A DNA stretch of 64,000 nt, taken from Oligoflexia bacterium (GTDB lineage Bacteria; Bdellovibrionota_C; UBA2361; JAFLCA01). The notes under the pieces were generated by a model that did not search any database, was not told the origin of the DNA, and was given only the letters and a program-made list of their open reading frames with translations. The position numbers and the translations under genes were made by a program. Below, piece after piece: positions 1 to 8,043 of the stretch. Position 1 is the first letter of the stretch, and every line of letters starts with the position of its first letter. The stretch covers positions 16,982 through 80,981 of the forward strand of contig JAIBBV010000009.1 in assembly GCA_019694465.1 (NCBI GenBank), read 5' to 3'.

Positions 1-768
1 AGTATAACGCTGCTCGAACGCGTAACTATTAACTTCAAGCCGGTGCGGGCAGTATTTGTAGTTTTGCCTAAGTCCCAGCAGCCACTTAAAGTTCCAGCAC
101 TACTGCTTCCTGGTTCGCAACCAGGTATGTGGTTTGTGGGTGCGCGGGTACCAGCTTCCTCCGCTAGTATAGATGCATTCTATACCGCGCTAGTTGAGGG
201 AGATAATGGAACATATCTTACGCTACCGGCACAGCACCTAAGTGAGGAAGAGATTAGGCTTGCTAGTCTCGACAGCGATCAGCTGCGTGATAAGTTAGCT
301 GAGGAACGTGCCTCAATCGGCGAATGGCAGCAAAAGGCTCAGGAACAGGCACAACAATTGGCACGTGCTCGTCAAGACGCAGAGTTGATTGGAAATTATT
401 CAAAGGTGCTTGAGATAAGTGATGAAATTGAACGCACTAAACTTGCTATCACGCGTGCCGAGGATGATGCTCAAAATTTACAAGAACTTGTTAAATCCGT
501 GTCCGCCACAAGTTCTGTGCCGCCGCGTAATTTTGTGAATCGCGAATTGCAACTTACAAAGCAGCTTGTTGAATTGGCAGAAGCTTCGAAACGCGCGGAG
601 GGCGACGAGCTACAGAGGCGCGCCGGAGCTGAGACTGCCCTACAGGAAAACTTGAACATGGTTGAAGCCACTCGTGGCGATGACCCGGAGGCTTTGAAGC
701 GCGAGCTCGCAGCATTGCGTCAAGAGCGCGAAACTCTCGAGAAGAATACTAAGCCAGTACACGAATAA
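1..768 (+). CDS. Coiled-coil protein, 5'-truncated by window edge
   Basis: The frame is open from base 1 with no stop before the first possible start (a GTG at 43), so the gene very probably begins upstream of the window and only its C-terminal 255 residues are present. I do not recognise a family. The first ~80 residues look globular and hydrophobic-rich (FVGARVPASS, TYLTLPAQHL); from about residue 85 onward the chain is highly charged and Gln/Glu/Ala-rich with heptad-like spacing, indicating a long coiled coil to near the C-terminus (DPEALKRELAALRQERETLE). No signal peptide can be judged because the N-terminus is missing. A terminator-like hairpin follows 18 bases after the stop, so this is probably the last gene of its transcript. 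Confidence 0.7.
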   Translation, partial: SITLLERVTINFKPVRAVFVVLPKSQQPLKVPALLLPGSQPGMWFVGARVPASSASIDAFYTALVEGDNGTYLTLPAQHLSEEEIRLASLDSDQLRDKLAEERASIGEWQQKAQEQAQQLARARQDAELIGNYSKVLEISDEIERTKLAITRAEDDAQNLQELVKSVSATSSVPPRNFVNRELQLTKQLVELAEASKRAEGDELQRRAGAETALQENLNMVEATRGDDPEALKRELAALRQERETLEKNTKPVHE

Positions 769-786
769 ATAGTGATCGGCGATTGG

Positions 787-807
787 ACTGCTAGGCGAGC
801 AGTTTTT
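787..807 (+). terminator. Rho-independent terminator candidate after the first gene
   Basis: A 6-bp perfect stem (ACTGCT / AGCAGT) with a 5-base loop is followed directly by TTTTT, 18 bases after the stop of the coiled-coil gene. The stem is short, so efficiency is uncertain. Confidence 0.5.
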
Positions 808-914
808 GGGCTCCGCTCTGCAGTGACAGTAAATTTGCGCTAGGTCAGCCCCAGATTGAGTACGACTTAAAACCCTTTAAGTCAGTCTCAGATTTTCTAA
901 ATCGTAAGCGGCGC

Positions 915-969
915 CTAGTGTCCCAAGCATCCGAACTTTGTTAAGCCTATTTCCGACTCGGGACACTAG
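915..969. repeat. 10-bp inverted repeat at the end of the cytochrome-like gene
   Basis: CTAGTGTCCC (915-924) is repeated as GGGACACTAG (960-969), a perfect 10-bp dyad with a 35-base spacer. The right arm contains the stop codon of the minus-strand cytochrome-like gene (966-968). It lies between two convergent genes. There is no T-run after either arm, so it is not a standard intrinsic terminator; it may still stabilise the 3' end of the minus-strand transcript. Confidence 0.45.
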
Positions 970-1559
970 TAGCACCCCGATTTCAATCTGTTTAGGTATG
1001 CAACGAGGTTGGCAATCATTGAATCCGGGAGATTCATTTGCATGTTTGTTCCCGCTAGTGCTGACTTAAGTGGGCTGAAGGCCGCCTTTTTCTCCTCATG
1101 ACAGCCTTGGCACAACGAATGAAAAGTTGAGCTTCCTGCCGATATATTAGCAGTTAGGCTAGATGGAATTCCTAGGCTAGATTTAAATGCGGCCGTGCCA
1201 TTACCAAGACTGTCAAAACAGGCCCCAGCTGGAGGCGCAGGTTGAGAGCCACTACCTGCGCCTCCAGCGCCGCCAGTCGAGGCTTTGCAAGCTGCCTTTC
1301 CTGGGGTTATCAGTTTTTTATACTTAGATTTCTTTGTGCTCTTGTACATCAACGAGTGCGATACGAAGTACCCACTCATTTTAAGGCCCGAAACATTGTG
1401 TTTACTCTTATCCTTTCCGCACAGCCATGTCTTGCCAGCTACGTGCGAATACCAGATTGCGGCTTTGCTAAGTTTCACCGAGCCAGCAGGAACCGCATAG
1501 GCCTCGGCGCTAACGAGTGTGAGGCAAGCCAATGTGAGCGCTAGAAGGTTGAGCCGCAT
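966..1559 (-). CDS. Secreted monohaem c-type cytochrome-like protein
   Basis: A 197-residue protein with a Sec signal peptide (MRLNLLALTLACLTLVSAEAYA). The C-terminal third carries one haem-binding motif C150-QG-C153-H154 and downstream methionines (M173/M175) that could be the second axial ligand, within a short cytochrome-c-like helix pattern ending NLVAYLNRL. A Gly/Pro-rich linker (about residues 90-110) separates it from an N-terminal region containing WYSHVAGKTWLCG, which I do not recognise. I chose the ATG at 1559 because the signal peptide starts there; a longer frame upstream reads back through the end of DUF1501. It sits 10 bases after the DUF1501 stop, making it the third gene of a DUF1800-DUF1501-cytochrome operon. 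Likely periplasmic electron carrier or haem-bearing accessory; the exact role is unknown. Confidence 0.75.
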   Translation of the reverse strand: MRLNLLALTLACLTLVSAEAYAVPAGSVKLSKAAIWYSHVAGKTWLCGKDKSKHNVSGLKMSGYFVSHSLMYKSTKKSKYKKLITPGKAACKASTGGAGGAGSGSQPAPPAGACFDSLGNGTAAFKSSLGIPSSLTANISAGSSTFHSLCQGCHEEKKAAFSPLKSALAGTNMQMNLPDSMIANLVAYLNRLKSGCY

Positions 1560-1569
1560 GTCAAACGAC

Positions 1570-2841
1570 CTAAGCAAATAGTTGTAGCCCCTGTACCTTT
1601 CCAAACTGCGGGAATATAGGGGTTGGATCGACTCCGATGTGGGCGATAGCGTGCGACAGCACATCACGAAAGTCGACGTGGAATGACTTATAGTAGCTAA
1701 AGTTCTGCGCCGTTTGTGTTTCAGCTAGCGTTGGAGCAGGTGTTTTTATGCCGCCTGCAACTTGGCCACCCAAGACAAACATCGGAGCAGCATGTCCGTG
1801 GTCTGTTCCACCACTGGCATTCTCAGCTACGGTGCGACCAAACTCTGACATTGTGACAAGTGTCACGTCATTCAGCCGACCCTGTAGTGTTATCTCCTGG
1901 AAAAATGCGCCAACAGCAGCGTTTAGATCACCAAGCAGCTGAGACAGGCGGGTCCTCTCGTCAGAGTGGGTATCAAACCCACCCATAGCTGTGTAAATCA
2001 ATTTTGTATTCAAGTTTGGTGCAACGATCAGCTTTGCTGCATCACGTAACTGTTGACCAATACTGGTATTCGGAAAAGTGGTTTGCAGTCCGAAGTTGGT
2101 GGCATTGGCGACAGTTTTAACCACAGCATCGTAACTATCCATTTGCTCTTGAATATACTGAGCGCTTGGCCCTGGCGGCGGAGCCCCATCTAGCAAGACG
2201 TTGCGCTGCACATCCGCCATGAATAGATTACCCTGCGAGTTCTCCCACCAGAAGTTTGACTGGGTGTTATTGAGTGAATTGAGTGAGGTGAATGACCCAC
2301 CACTCAAGCAAGTGCCTTCAGTGAGAGTATTAGAGCCGCTCAGCGATATACCGCTAAATAGTGAGCCCATGGTGCAAGCTACTTTCGCGCCCCAACCTTC
2401 AGTGGTGGCAAAGCCCGTAAGCACCCCGGTTTGCCAAATTTTGGTACTGGTATCGTGTGAGCGATCGGCGTTTGGGTAGCCTACTAGATTTACTAGTGCT
2501 GCTTTGCCCTGGTCGAACATGGACTTAAAAGCAGTTAGAGAAGGGTGCAGCACCTGCTCATTACCAGGTAGCACTAAGCCTGCGTTAGTTGGCGAGTTAG
2601 GAGTAAAAGCGCAGGTCGGATTGATTTGTAAGTAAGCGGAGTTCAGCGGATTTGCTATGTTATATGAGCAGCCACCACCCAAAAATACCAGCACTAGCAC
2701 TTTTGTATTTAGCGAAGATGCGCCGGTTTGGGGATCGGCAAAGGCCATAAAGCTTCCAGTCGGTGAAAGCAATGAGTGTATGGCGGCCCCGCAGGTGCCA
2801 GCGCAGGCAGTTTTTAGGAACTTTCGTCGAGAGATGCTCAT
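1570..2841 (-). CDS. DUF1501 family protein with Tat signal
   Basis: A 423-residue protein beginning MSISRRKFLKTACAGTCGAA: a twin-arginine motif (SRRKFLK) and hydrophobic stretch, so export in folded form by Tat is likely. DUF1501 (alkaline-phosphatase-like fold) hallmarks are visible: LVLVFLGGG near the mature N-terminus, GGFDTHSDE, and the motif MSEFGRTVAENASGGTDHGH at about residues 329-350, which in this superfamily carries metal-site His/Asp-type residues. Biochemical function of DUF1501 is not established. The ATG at 2841 fits the Tat signal and has GGAG about 12 bases upstream; an in-frame ATG at 2883 would overlap the preceding DUF1800 gene by 14 bases. The DUF1800-DUF1501 pair is widely co-occurring, implying a shared secreted complex or pathway. 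Confidence 0.85.
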   Translation of the reverse strand: MSISRRKFLKTACAGTCGAAIHSLLSPTGSFMAFADPQTGASSLNTKVLVLVFLGGGCSYNIANPLNSAYLQINPTCAFTPNSPTNAGLVLPGNEQVLHPSLTAFKSMFDQGKAALVNLVGYPNADRSHDTSTKIWQTGVLTGFATTEGWGAKVACTMGSLFSGISLSGSNTLTEGTCLSGGSFTSLNSLNNTQSNFWWENSQGNLFMADVQRNVLLDGAPPPGPSAQYIQEQMDSYDAVVKTVANATNFGLQTTFPNTSIGQQLRDAAKLIVAPNLNTKLIYTAMGGFDTHSDERTRLSQLLGDLNAAVGAFFQEITLQGRLNDVTLVTMSEFGRTVAENASGGTDHGHAAPMFVLGGQVAGGIKTPAPTLAETQTAQNFSYYKSFHVDFRDVLSHAIAHIGVDPTPIFPQFGKVQGLQLFA

Positions 2842-2869
2842 AAGTTTTCTACTGCTCCGTTGAATAAAC

Positions 2870-4879
2870 TCATTTCGTCCCAAACAAGGGGTGTCTAGTC
2901 ATCATTAGAATTAGGCCGCGCACTTTCTTCTCGAAGTTGGAGAAGTTAGGATTAGCCACAAATCCGACTAATTCCAGATAGTAAGGTTGTGACGTGTTGG
3001 CACACTTGCCTTGCTGCACCGCCCAATTACTACATTGCTGCGCGTTGTGAATCATGTATTGAACATATTCCTGCTTTTGCGCTTCGTTTAGCTGCAGACC
3101 CATGATTTGTGCGATACGGTTGACCGTGTCGTAGGCATCACCCGTGCCGCTGGGTGTCATGCCAGCGAGCAGATCTTCAAAGTGAAAGCCCTTCGTAGCA
3201 AGTGATTGGGTGCTCTGCAGTAGTAGACCATTGAATACATTGCGGCGATCGGCAACCTCAGCTGCACCGGCCTGAGCTTCCGGGTAGAATCCGAAAATTG
3301 TCTTAGGTAAAAGAGGGCGCATGCCAAGGTCGTCAAGACGCCAGTCCATCCACTCGTAGTTCCATTTGGCTGGATAGTTCTCATCAGCTAGAGGAATTCC
3401 TGTGCTTTTGAAGAAGCCAATTAGAAGTTCGTAAGAGTCACGCATCAGAGAATTCTGAGAGCCGGCAGCAAACATTGCTTTGCTCTTCATTAGGCTGCGC
3501 ACAACTTCGTTAAGATTAAAGTTGGCAGAGCGAATCTTTGTAGCGAGCTGCTTTAGAACTTTTGGAGTAGCATAGGGATTCACAAATACTCGGAACAGCT
3601 TGCGCGCAATGTTTTCGGCCACAGCCGGATGATTCATTACCGCGTTAACTACATCACTATGATTGTATACCACCGCTTGATAAGGGGTCCCGGAGAATAA
3701 GTACTTCGGCCCCTGAGCATGCAGTGCATCAAAGTATCCGCGTAAACAGGCGTAGACAGTGGTGCCACCGTAATCAAGTTCTTTATACTCAAGCTGCCAG
3801 CCAGTATTGGCCAGCGCCGATTGAGCGATATCGAAGTCGCCATAAACAGGGTTGCCGTTGGCATCAATTACTCCAACAGTGCCTAGTTCCAATTGCTCAC
3901 GAGCAAAATTTTCGTTCGGCTGCAGCGCAATGTTTACGCCGCCATCAAGATTCTCCAAGTTGCCCATGATGTCACTACTCCAAGCGTGCATGAATGAGCG
4001 GAAGTCACCAGATAGCGCCATATTTCTAAGCATGTTGAAGTGGTCGATAATTGCGTAGCGCGTGCACCAGCTAGAATTGTTGGTAGAGGCGGCCATGAAT
4101 TCGTCGCTGTAGAACATCCACATGCGCCAGAAGTACGGGCGAGGGGAAAGTAGAGCGTAGCGATATAACCCGTAACGCACTCCAGGCGAGTACACATCAT
4201 TAAAGTCGACCGGATCGCAAGGTTGATGTTGTGGATCATTTGGCAGCTTGCCATCGCACTTCATGGAGTTGAAATCATTGTCGAGCCCGCCTTCTGAGAC
4301 TGGCTGAGTCATCTCGTCAACAAAAGCATCCAGACCCTGGCTGGCGGCATGCTGCAGCTCATCAAGCGAGCATCCAAAGCGAAAGCGATTGCATAATATA
4401 CGGGCCTGCTCGATGCCAAAGTTCCCTTTGTATTTACTGAGAGCCAAGTAGTCAGGTGTTGAACAAGCTTCATTGGCCTGATCTTGAACGATTTTGGCGT
4501 CAGCTAGTTTAGTTTTTGCTTGCCCCAGCTTGTTCTTAGCCTTCTTTAGAGACTTCTTGCCAGCTGGGCTTTTTTGCTTCGAGAATTTCTTTACTTCCGC
4601 CTTATATTTTTTTACCTGGCTCTCAGCTTTTGTAACGTCACCAGACAGCTTTACTAGGATCGATTTCCCTTTAGATTTCTTGTAAGTGCCTGGCGTGGAT
4701 CCATAGCAGTCGATGTTTTTGGTGACTGTTTGGCCCGAAGAAAGCTGTACCTCAAACTCCACATCTTGGGTCAGGTCATTGATATTTGATATATTTACTT
4801 CTCCTGAGGCGCACAAGCCTAGGGCGGGCGAGAGGAGAAAAGGAATCAGACCAAGACAAATCTTGTCGAGCTTCACCAT
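2870..4879 (-). CDS. DUF1800 family secreted protein
   Basis: A 669-residue protein with a Sec signal peptide (MVKLDKICLGLIPFLLSPAL...). It matches DUF1800: an N-terminal motif of the ARxLxRxxFG type (EQARILCNRFRFGCSLDEL) and the family hallmark NENFAREQLELGTVG at about residue 320, followed by segments resembling VxNHxDVV and the SxLMKSKAMFA helix. Unusual is a Lys-rich coiled-coil insertion at about residues 60-125 (EVKKFSKQ, SLKKAKNKLGQAKTKLADAK) before the domain, plus a Cys pair. The ATG at 4879 has GGAG seven bases upstream; ATG at 4882 is the immediate alternative. First gene of the operon with DUF1501 and the cytochrome-like protein, all minus strand. Function of the family is unknown. 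Confidence 0.85.
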   Translation of the reverse strand: MVKLDKICLGLIPFLLSPALGLCASGEVNISNINDLTQDVEFEVQLSSGQTVTKNIDCYGSTPGTYKKSKGKSILVKLSGDVTKAESQVKKYKAEVKKFSKQKSPAGKKSLKKAKNKLGQAKTKLADAKIVQDQANEACSTPDYLALSKYKGNFGIEQARILCNRFRFGCSLDELQHAASQGLDAFVDEMTQPVSEGGLDNDFNSMKCDGKLPNDPQHQPCDPVDFNDVYSPGVRYGLYRYALLSPRPYFWRMWMFYSDEFMAASTNNSSWCTRYAIIDHFNMLRNMALSGDFRSFMHAWSSDIMGNLENLDGGVNIALQPNENFAREQLELGTVGVIDANGNPVYGDFDIAQSALANTGWQLEYKELDYGGTTVYACLRGYFDALHAQGPKYLFSGTPYQAVVYNHSDVVNAVMNHPAVAENIARKLFRVFVNPYATPKVLKQLATKIRSANFNLNEVVRSLMKSKAMFAAGSQNSLMRDSYELLIGFFKSTGIPLADENYPAKWNYEWMDWRLDDLGMRPLLPKTIFGFYPEAQAGAAEVADRRNVFNGLLLQSTQSLATKGFHFEDLLAGMTPSGTGDAYDTVNRIAQIMGLQLNEAQKQEYVQYMIHNAQQCSNWAVQQGKCANTSQPYYLELVGFVANPNFSNFEKKVRGLILMMTRHPLFGTK

Positions 4880-5285
4880 CATAGAACTCCAAGCGCAGGG
4901 AAACACACTTCCCTGAGAGGCCGCACACACACAGTACACACAACTTGAAAATGTGTTTTTGCAAAGCGCATGCCAGAGTAATTCGTAGCGCCAAATCGGC
5001 GAGTTACCTAGTGTGAGCCTGGGCTAGCTAGCGCGGGGCAGGCGCTTGGGCAGCTATCTTTGCGTAGGAACTCAACTTCTTAGCAATTGGTAACGGCTTA
5101 CCTGCTCCAATTCTGAGATGTGCGCTCAAAGAGCTAACGTCTTGATATAAATGGAAAAATGGCGGTAGGGGAAAATGTGTGCTTCGACGCAGGAGCGCCT
5201 CAAGAAAACTACTATACGCGCCGAACATCATAATGAAGCGCTGCGTAGCGCATTTTCGCATTCAGGCTTCGGGGAGATTTAAATC
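4880..5285. other. Intergenic region between divergent DUF1800 operon and cheY
   Basis: About 400 bases without a supported gene; it must hold the promoters of both flanking divergent units. Close to cheY there is a short hairpin GCGCT-GCGT-AGCGC (5238-5251) followed by ATTTTCG in the leader, and a Shine-Dalgarno GGGGAG at about 5271. I could not pick a confident -35/-10 pair for either strand. A 77-codon minus-strand frame here (5028-5261) looks random. Confidence 0.5.
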
Positions 5286-5684
5286 ATGTCGGTTCTCAAT
5301 TCTTTAGATAAGAACATGCCCATTCTTGTGGTCGATGATTTCTCGACTATGCGGAGAATTGTAAAAACATGCCTTAAGCAGATTGGCTTCGAGAACATTA
5401 CAGAAGCTGAAGATGGACAAGTCGCACTTGGAAAGCTGCAAGCGCAGGATTTTAAATTAATTATCTCAGACTGGAATATGCCCAATATGATGGGTATCGA
5501 CCTTTTACGTGCCGTGCGCGGGGATACAAAGCTAAAGGCTTTGCCATTTCTTATGGTGACGGCTGAGGCGCAGAAAGAGAACGTAATTGAAGCAGCCAAG
5601 GCTGGAGTATCCAATTATATCATCAAGCCTTTCACCGCAGATCAGTTGCAGCAAAAGCTGGAATCTATTTTTACAAAGAAATAG
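5286..5684 (+). CDS. cheY: Stand-alone CheY-type response regulator
   Basis: A 132-residue single receiver domain with every key residue of CheY: acidic pair D17-D18, phosphoacceptor D62 in [12 protein letters not shown]92 in MVTAEA, Y111 and K114 in NYIIKPF. W63 after the phosphoacceptor and the MRRIVK helix are typical of true chemotaxis CheY rather than generic receivers. No output domain follows. It should bind the flagellar switch FliM or another target when phosphorylated by CheA, but no chemotaxis or flagellar genes lie in the window, so the partner is inferred. It has a strong ribosome site (GGGGAG, ten bases before ATG) and its own strong terminator, so it appears monocistronic. Confidence 0.93.
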   Translation: MSVLNSLDKNMPILVVDDFSTMRRIVKTCLKQIGFENITEAEDGQVALGKLQAQDFKLIISDWNMPNMMGIDLLRAVRGDTKLKALPFLMVTAEAQKENVIEAAKAGVSNYIIKPFTADQLQQKLESIFTKK

Positions 5685-5713
5685 ACCTAGATTTTTAGGG
5701 GTTTTTCTTAGGT

Positions 5714-5744
5714 TTTGGCGCCCGAGCAGGCGCCAAATTTTTTT
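5714..5744 (+). terminator. Rho-independent terminator of cheY
   Basis: A perfect 9-bp stem TTTGGCGCC / GGCGCCAAA with loop CGAGCA is followed by seven T residues, 30 bases after the cheY stop. The A/T ends would also allow weak function on the minus strand. Confidence 0.9.
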
Positions 5745-5951
5745 CGCCAAGTTTAGACCCGCTGGCTCACTTAGCTAGGCTCTGCGAATATTTCGTAGTC
5801 TTTAGGGGTTTTCATGATTTTTGAGGCCTTCCTTTAGTCTTCTGCCATTTGCGCCGATTAACAAGCTTACTAACAGGCGCGTGTCCTCAGACACTTTGAG
5901 ATTGGTGAATTAAAGGGCCGTCTCAGTGGGTAAAGTGCTCGGAGGTTTTTT

Positions 5952-6698
5952 ATGCGCAAAGTCTCTTCTCAGCTTATCGTAGGTCTATTCCTGCTCTTGG
6001 CTTTGTGTAGCTTCCCTTCGGCTGCGAAAGCGCAGACTTATTGCAAACAAATTCCATTAGCTAACACCATTGGTGCAAATCCAGCAGCTCTGCCTCAGAT
6101 GGGTATGGCGTTTCCAATTCTAGAGGATCCGTATGGTCCATATGACTGGCGAGCTGGTCTTGAAATTAACGTTCCTTCTGAGGGGATCAGACTAAAGACT
6201 GTTAACATAGTGGCCTTTACTGATGCCCCTCCGCATAACGGCGGAGCTTTTACATTTCGATTGAGAATGTATCAGGGCCGAGCTGAGAAGGCACTGCTCG
6301 GATCTCCTGCCTATGATTATGTAGGACTTGGGTTTGTTAGATCTACCATGCTTGTTAACGCCGCACCTTACTTCGGTGTCTTCCCCATATACTTAGTTGA
6401 GTTAGCCATTCCGACTACAACTCTGCCTCCAGGATATTGGGTAGCGATGCTCTCAGGGATTGGTGTTCTTGGAACAACGGGAGTTCCATATATTCAGGAA
6501 TCAACTATTAATACAGCTAAAGGCGTGACGTACTATGATGGCCAAATAGGTGTGCTCTCCGGAAATACTGCCTTAAGGCCTGCTATGTCATTTATGGGTG
6601 AATATTGCCGTACCCCAATAGATGCCACTACTGCCGATGTGGCGGCAACAGATGTATCAACAGCCGAAACTAGCTATTGTCCAAAAGGCGGCTGTTAA
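5952..6698 (+). CDS. Secreted protein of unknown function
   Basis: A 248-residue protein with a clear Sec signal peptide (MRKVSSQLIVGLFLLLALCS, cleavage probably after AKA at ~28). The mature part is rich in beta-type, Gly/Pro-containing sequence (LRMYQGRAEKALLGSPAYDYV, PPGYWVAMLSG) and resembles a small jelly-roll-like or adhesin-like domain, but I do not recognise a family. Cysteines lie near the mature N-terminus (YCKQ), at EYCRT, and at the extreme C-terminus (SYCPKGGC), suggesting disulfides; a Thr/Ala-rich segment precedes the tail. The start is supported by CGGAGG seven bases upstream of ATG. It stands alone, after the cheY terminator and before a gene-poor stretch. Confidence 0.75.
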   Translation: MRKVSSQLIVGLFLLLALCSFPSAAKAQTYCKQIPLANTIGANPAALPQMGMAFPILEDPYGPYDWRAGLEINVPSEGIRLKTVNIVAFTDAPPHNGGAFTFRLRMYQGRAEKALLGSPAYDYVGLGFVRSTMLVNAAPYFGVFPIYLVELAIPTTTLPPGYWVAMLSGIGVLGTTGVPYIQESTINTAKGVTYYDGQIGVLSGNTALRPAMSFMGEYCRTPIDATTADVAATDVSTAETSYCPKGGC

Positions 6699-7492
6699 TG
6701 GAAGAAATCAGCGCAACTTGCGAGTAAACCCAGCGTGTCTAAATCTAAGATGCATTGTTTATATTTACGAATTAGATACTACGGTTGGTAAAGTGTCATG
6801 AATAAGAATGCTTTAAGACCTTTCGTGTTTATTTGAGAGTTCGACTATGCGAATGCTACTTCGCGGCCAAGTAAGCGTCAGTGAAAGCAGTCTGTTGTCG
6901 CAAATTGAAGACTTATCTGTTTAAGCTGCAGGCACGGCAGAGTCTACGAGTAGTCGTTTATAAATCGAATCAAATTCTAGAAAAGCTTATTAGACCCGTT
7001 GTGATTATAGTCGATAAGGGATGTCCAACATCCTAACCTTCCTCCCGCACCAGGGTTTGGGATAAAGCGCACAGATTTTTTCCCCCATGCTACATACTTA
7101 CAAGCAGTGGATCTAACTGAGTAACTTATGCTATTCGCAGCAGCCACACAGGCGAGGGTAATAAAAGCGGCTTTTACGGAATACTCCACCATTCCACGCT
7201 CAGATAGCGCGCGCTTTAGTAGATTAGAAGAAGATTTGTTAACCACAACTACACACCAGTGCTGAGGTACCCTTAATTAACCTCAGCCAAGATGCGCCTA
7301 GACTCTATTCACTATGTCGGCTGAAATAAGTAGGTACTTTAAGTTGGCTCATCTAATATACTGGAACTATTGGTTTATTTGTTGATTCTCGGTTGCTGTT
7401 TATCGAGTTTACGTTTCTGGGGGCTAGACCGATAGGACATAGATGGAGTGTCCGGCGATTGCGCCTAGGAATTAATCAACTTGGTAGGATAG
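6699..7492. other. Gene-poor stretch with one doubtful small gene
   Basis: About 800 AT-richer bases between the secreted protein and the broken propeller gene. The only candidate gene is the 89-codon minus-strand frame at 6977-7246 listed separately. I see no tRNA cloverleaf, no convincing promoter and no repeat array. Downstream of the small frame there is CTGAGGT...ACCTCAG (7263-7285), a 7-bp dyad around TTAATTAA. Confidence 0.4.
6977..7246 (-). CDS. Possible Flp-like small pilin (tentative)
   Basis: An 89-residue frame whose middle reads LSERGMVEYSVKAAFITLAC followed by more small hydrophobic residues. This resembles the Flp/type IVb prepilin pattern: a basic leader ending in Gly, then Glu-Tyr at the start of a ~20-residue hydrophobic helix. 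However the Glu is at +3 after Gly rather than the canonical +5, the start is GTG with no visible ribosome site, and no tad genes are in the window. The C-terminal half has two cysteines (STACKYVAWG, RLGCWTSL), as in some minor pilins. It may be real or a chance frame. Confidence 0.3.
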   Translation of the reverse strand: MVNKSSSNLLKRALSERGMVEYSVKAAFITLACVAAANSISYSVRSTACKYVAWGKKSVRFIPNPGAGGRLGCWTSLIDYNHNGSNKLF

Positions 7493-8043
7493 ATGACGTT
7501 CAAGCGGGACTCCGGCGCCGTAGCCGGACTTGGCGGCAATTTGCCTGGCTCTGGATTCATTCTCCAATCCACACTTCACATCATCCTTGCGCTTTTTGCA
7601 TTTGGCCTTTGCCATGCCGATGTTCTTGTAACCACCGGCAGTGAAATTCGATTGTTGAATAGTGACGGTTCTGGGGCGCGACGTTTGTTAGCGGAGCCAC
7701 TTATGGCCTATTTTACGATTCGACTTCTCAAAAAATATATTTTACTGGGCCGTCTGGGACCATTAAACGTGCAAACCGTGATGGTACTGGAGTTGCAACG
7801 ATTTTCTCGGGTGCTGGTACAACCGTTGTGGATGTAGTTGTTGATCACACCAACAATAAATTAATTTGGACCGATCTGGCCAATCACAAGATTGTGCGTG
7901 GGAATTTGGATGGCAGTGGTAGTCCAGAAGACCTGGTTACCGGGACTTCTTTCCCGCATGGTTTGATCATAGATGAGGCCGCCGGCTATATTTATTAAGC
8001 CGGCTACGCTGAAATAGGACGTGCTGCGCTTGATGGCACTGGA

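Noticed and set aside
5028..5261. 77-codon minus-strand frame between DUF1800 and cheY
   Set aside because: Lies in the divergent promoter region and has no recognisable feature.
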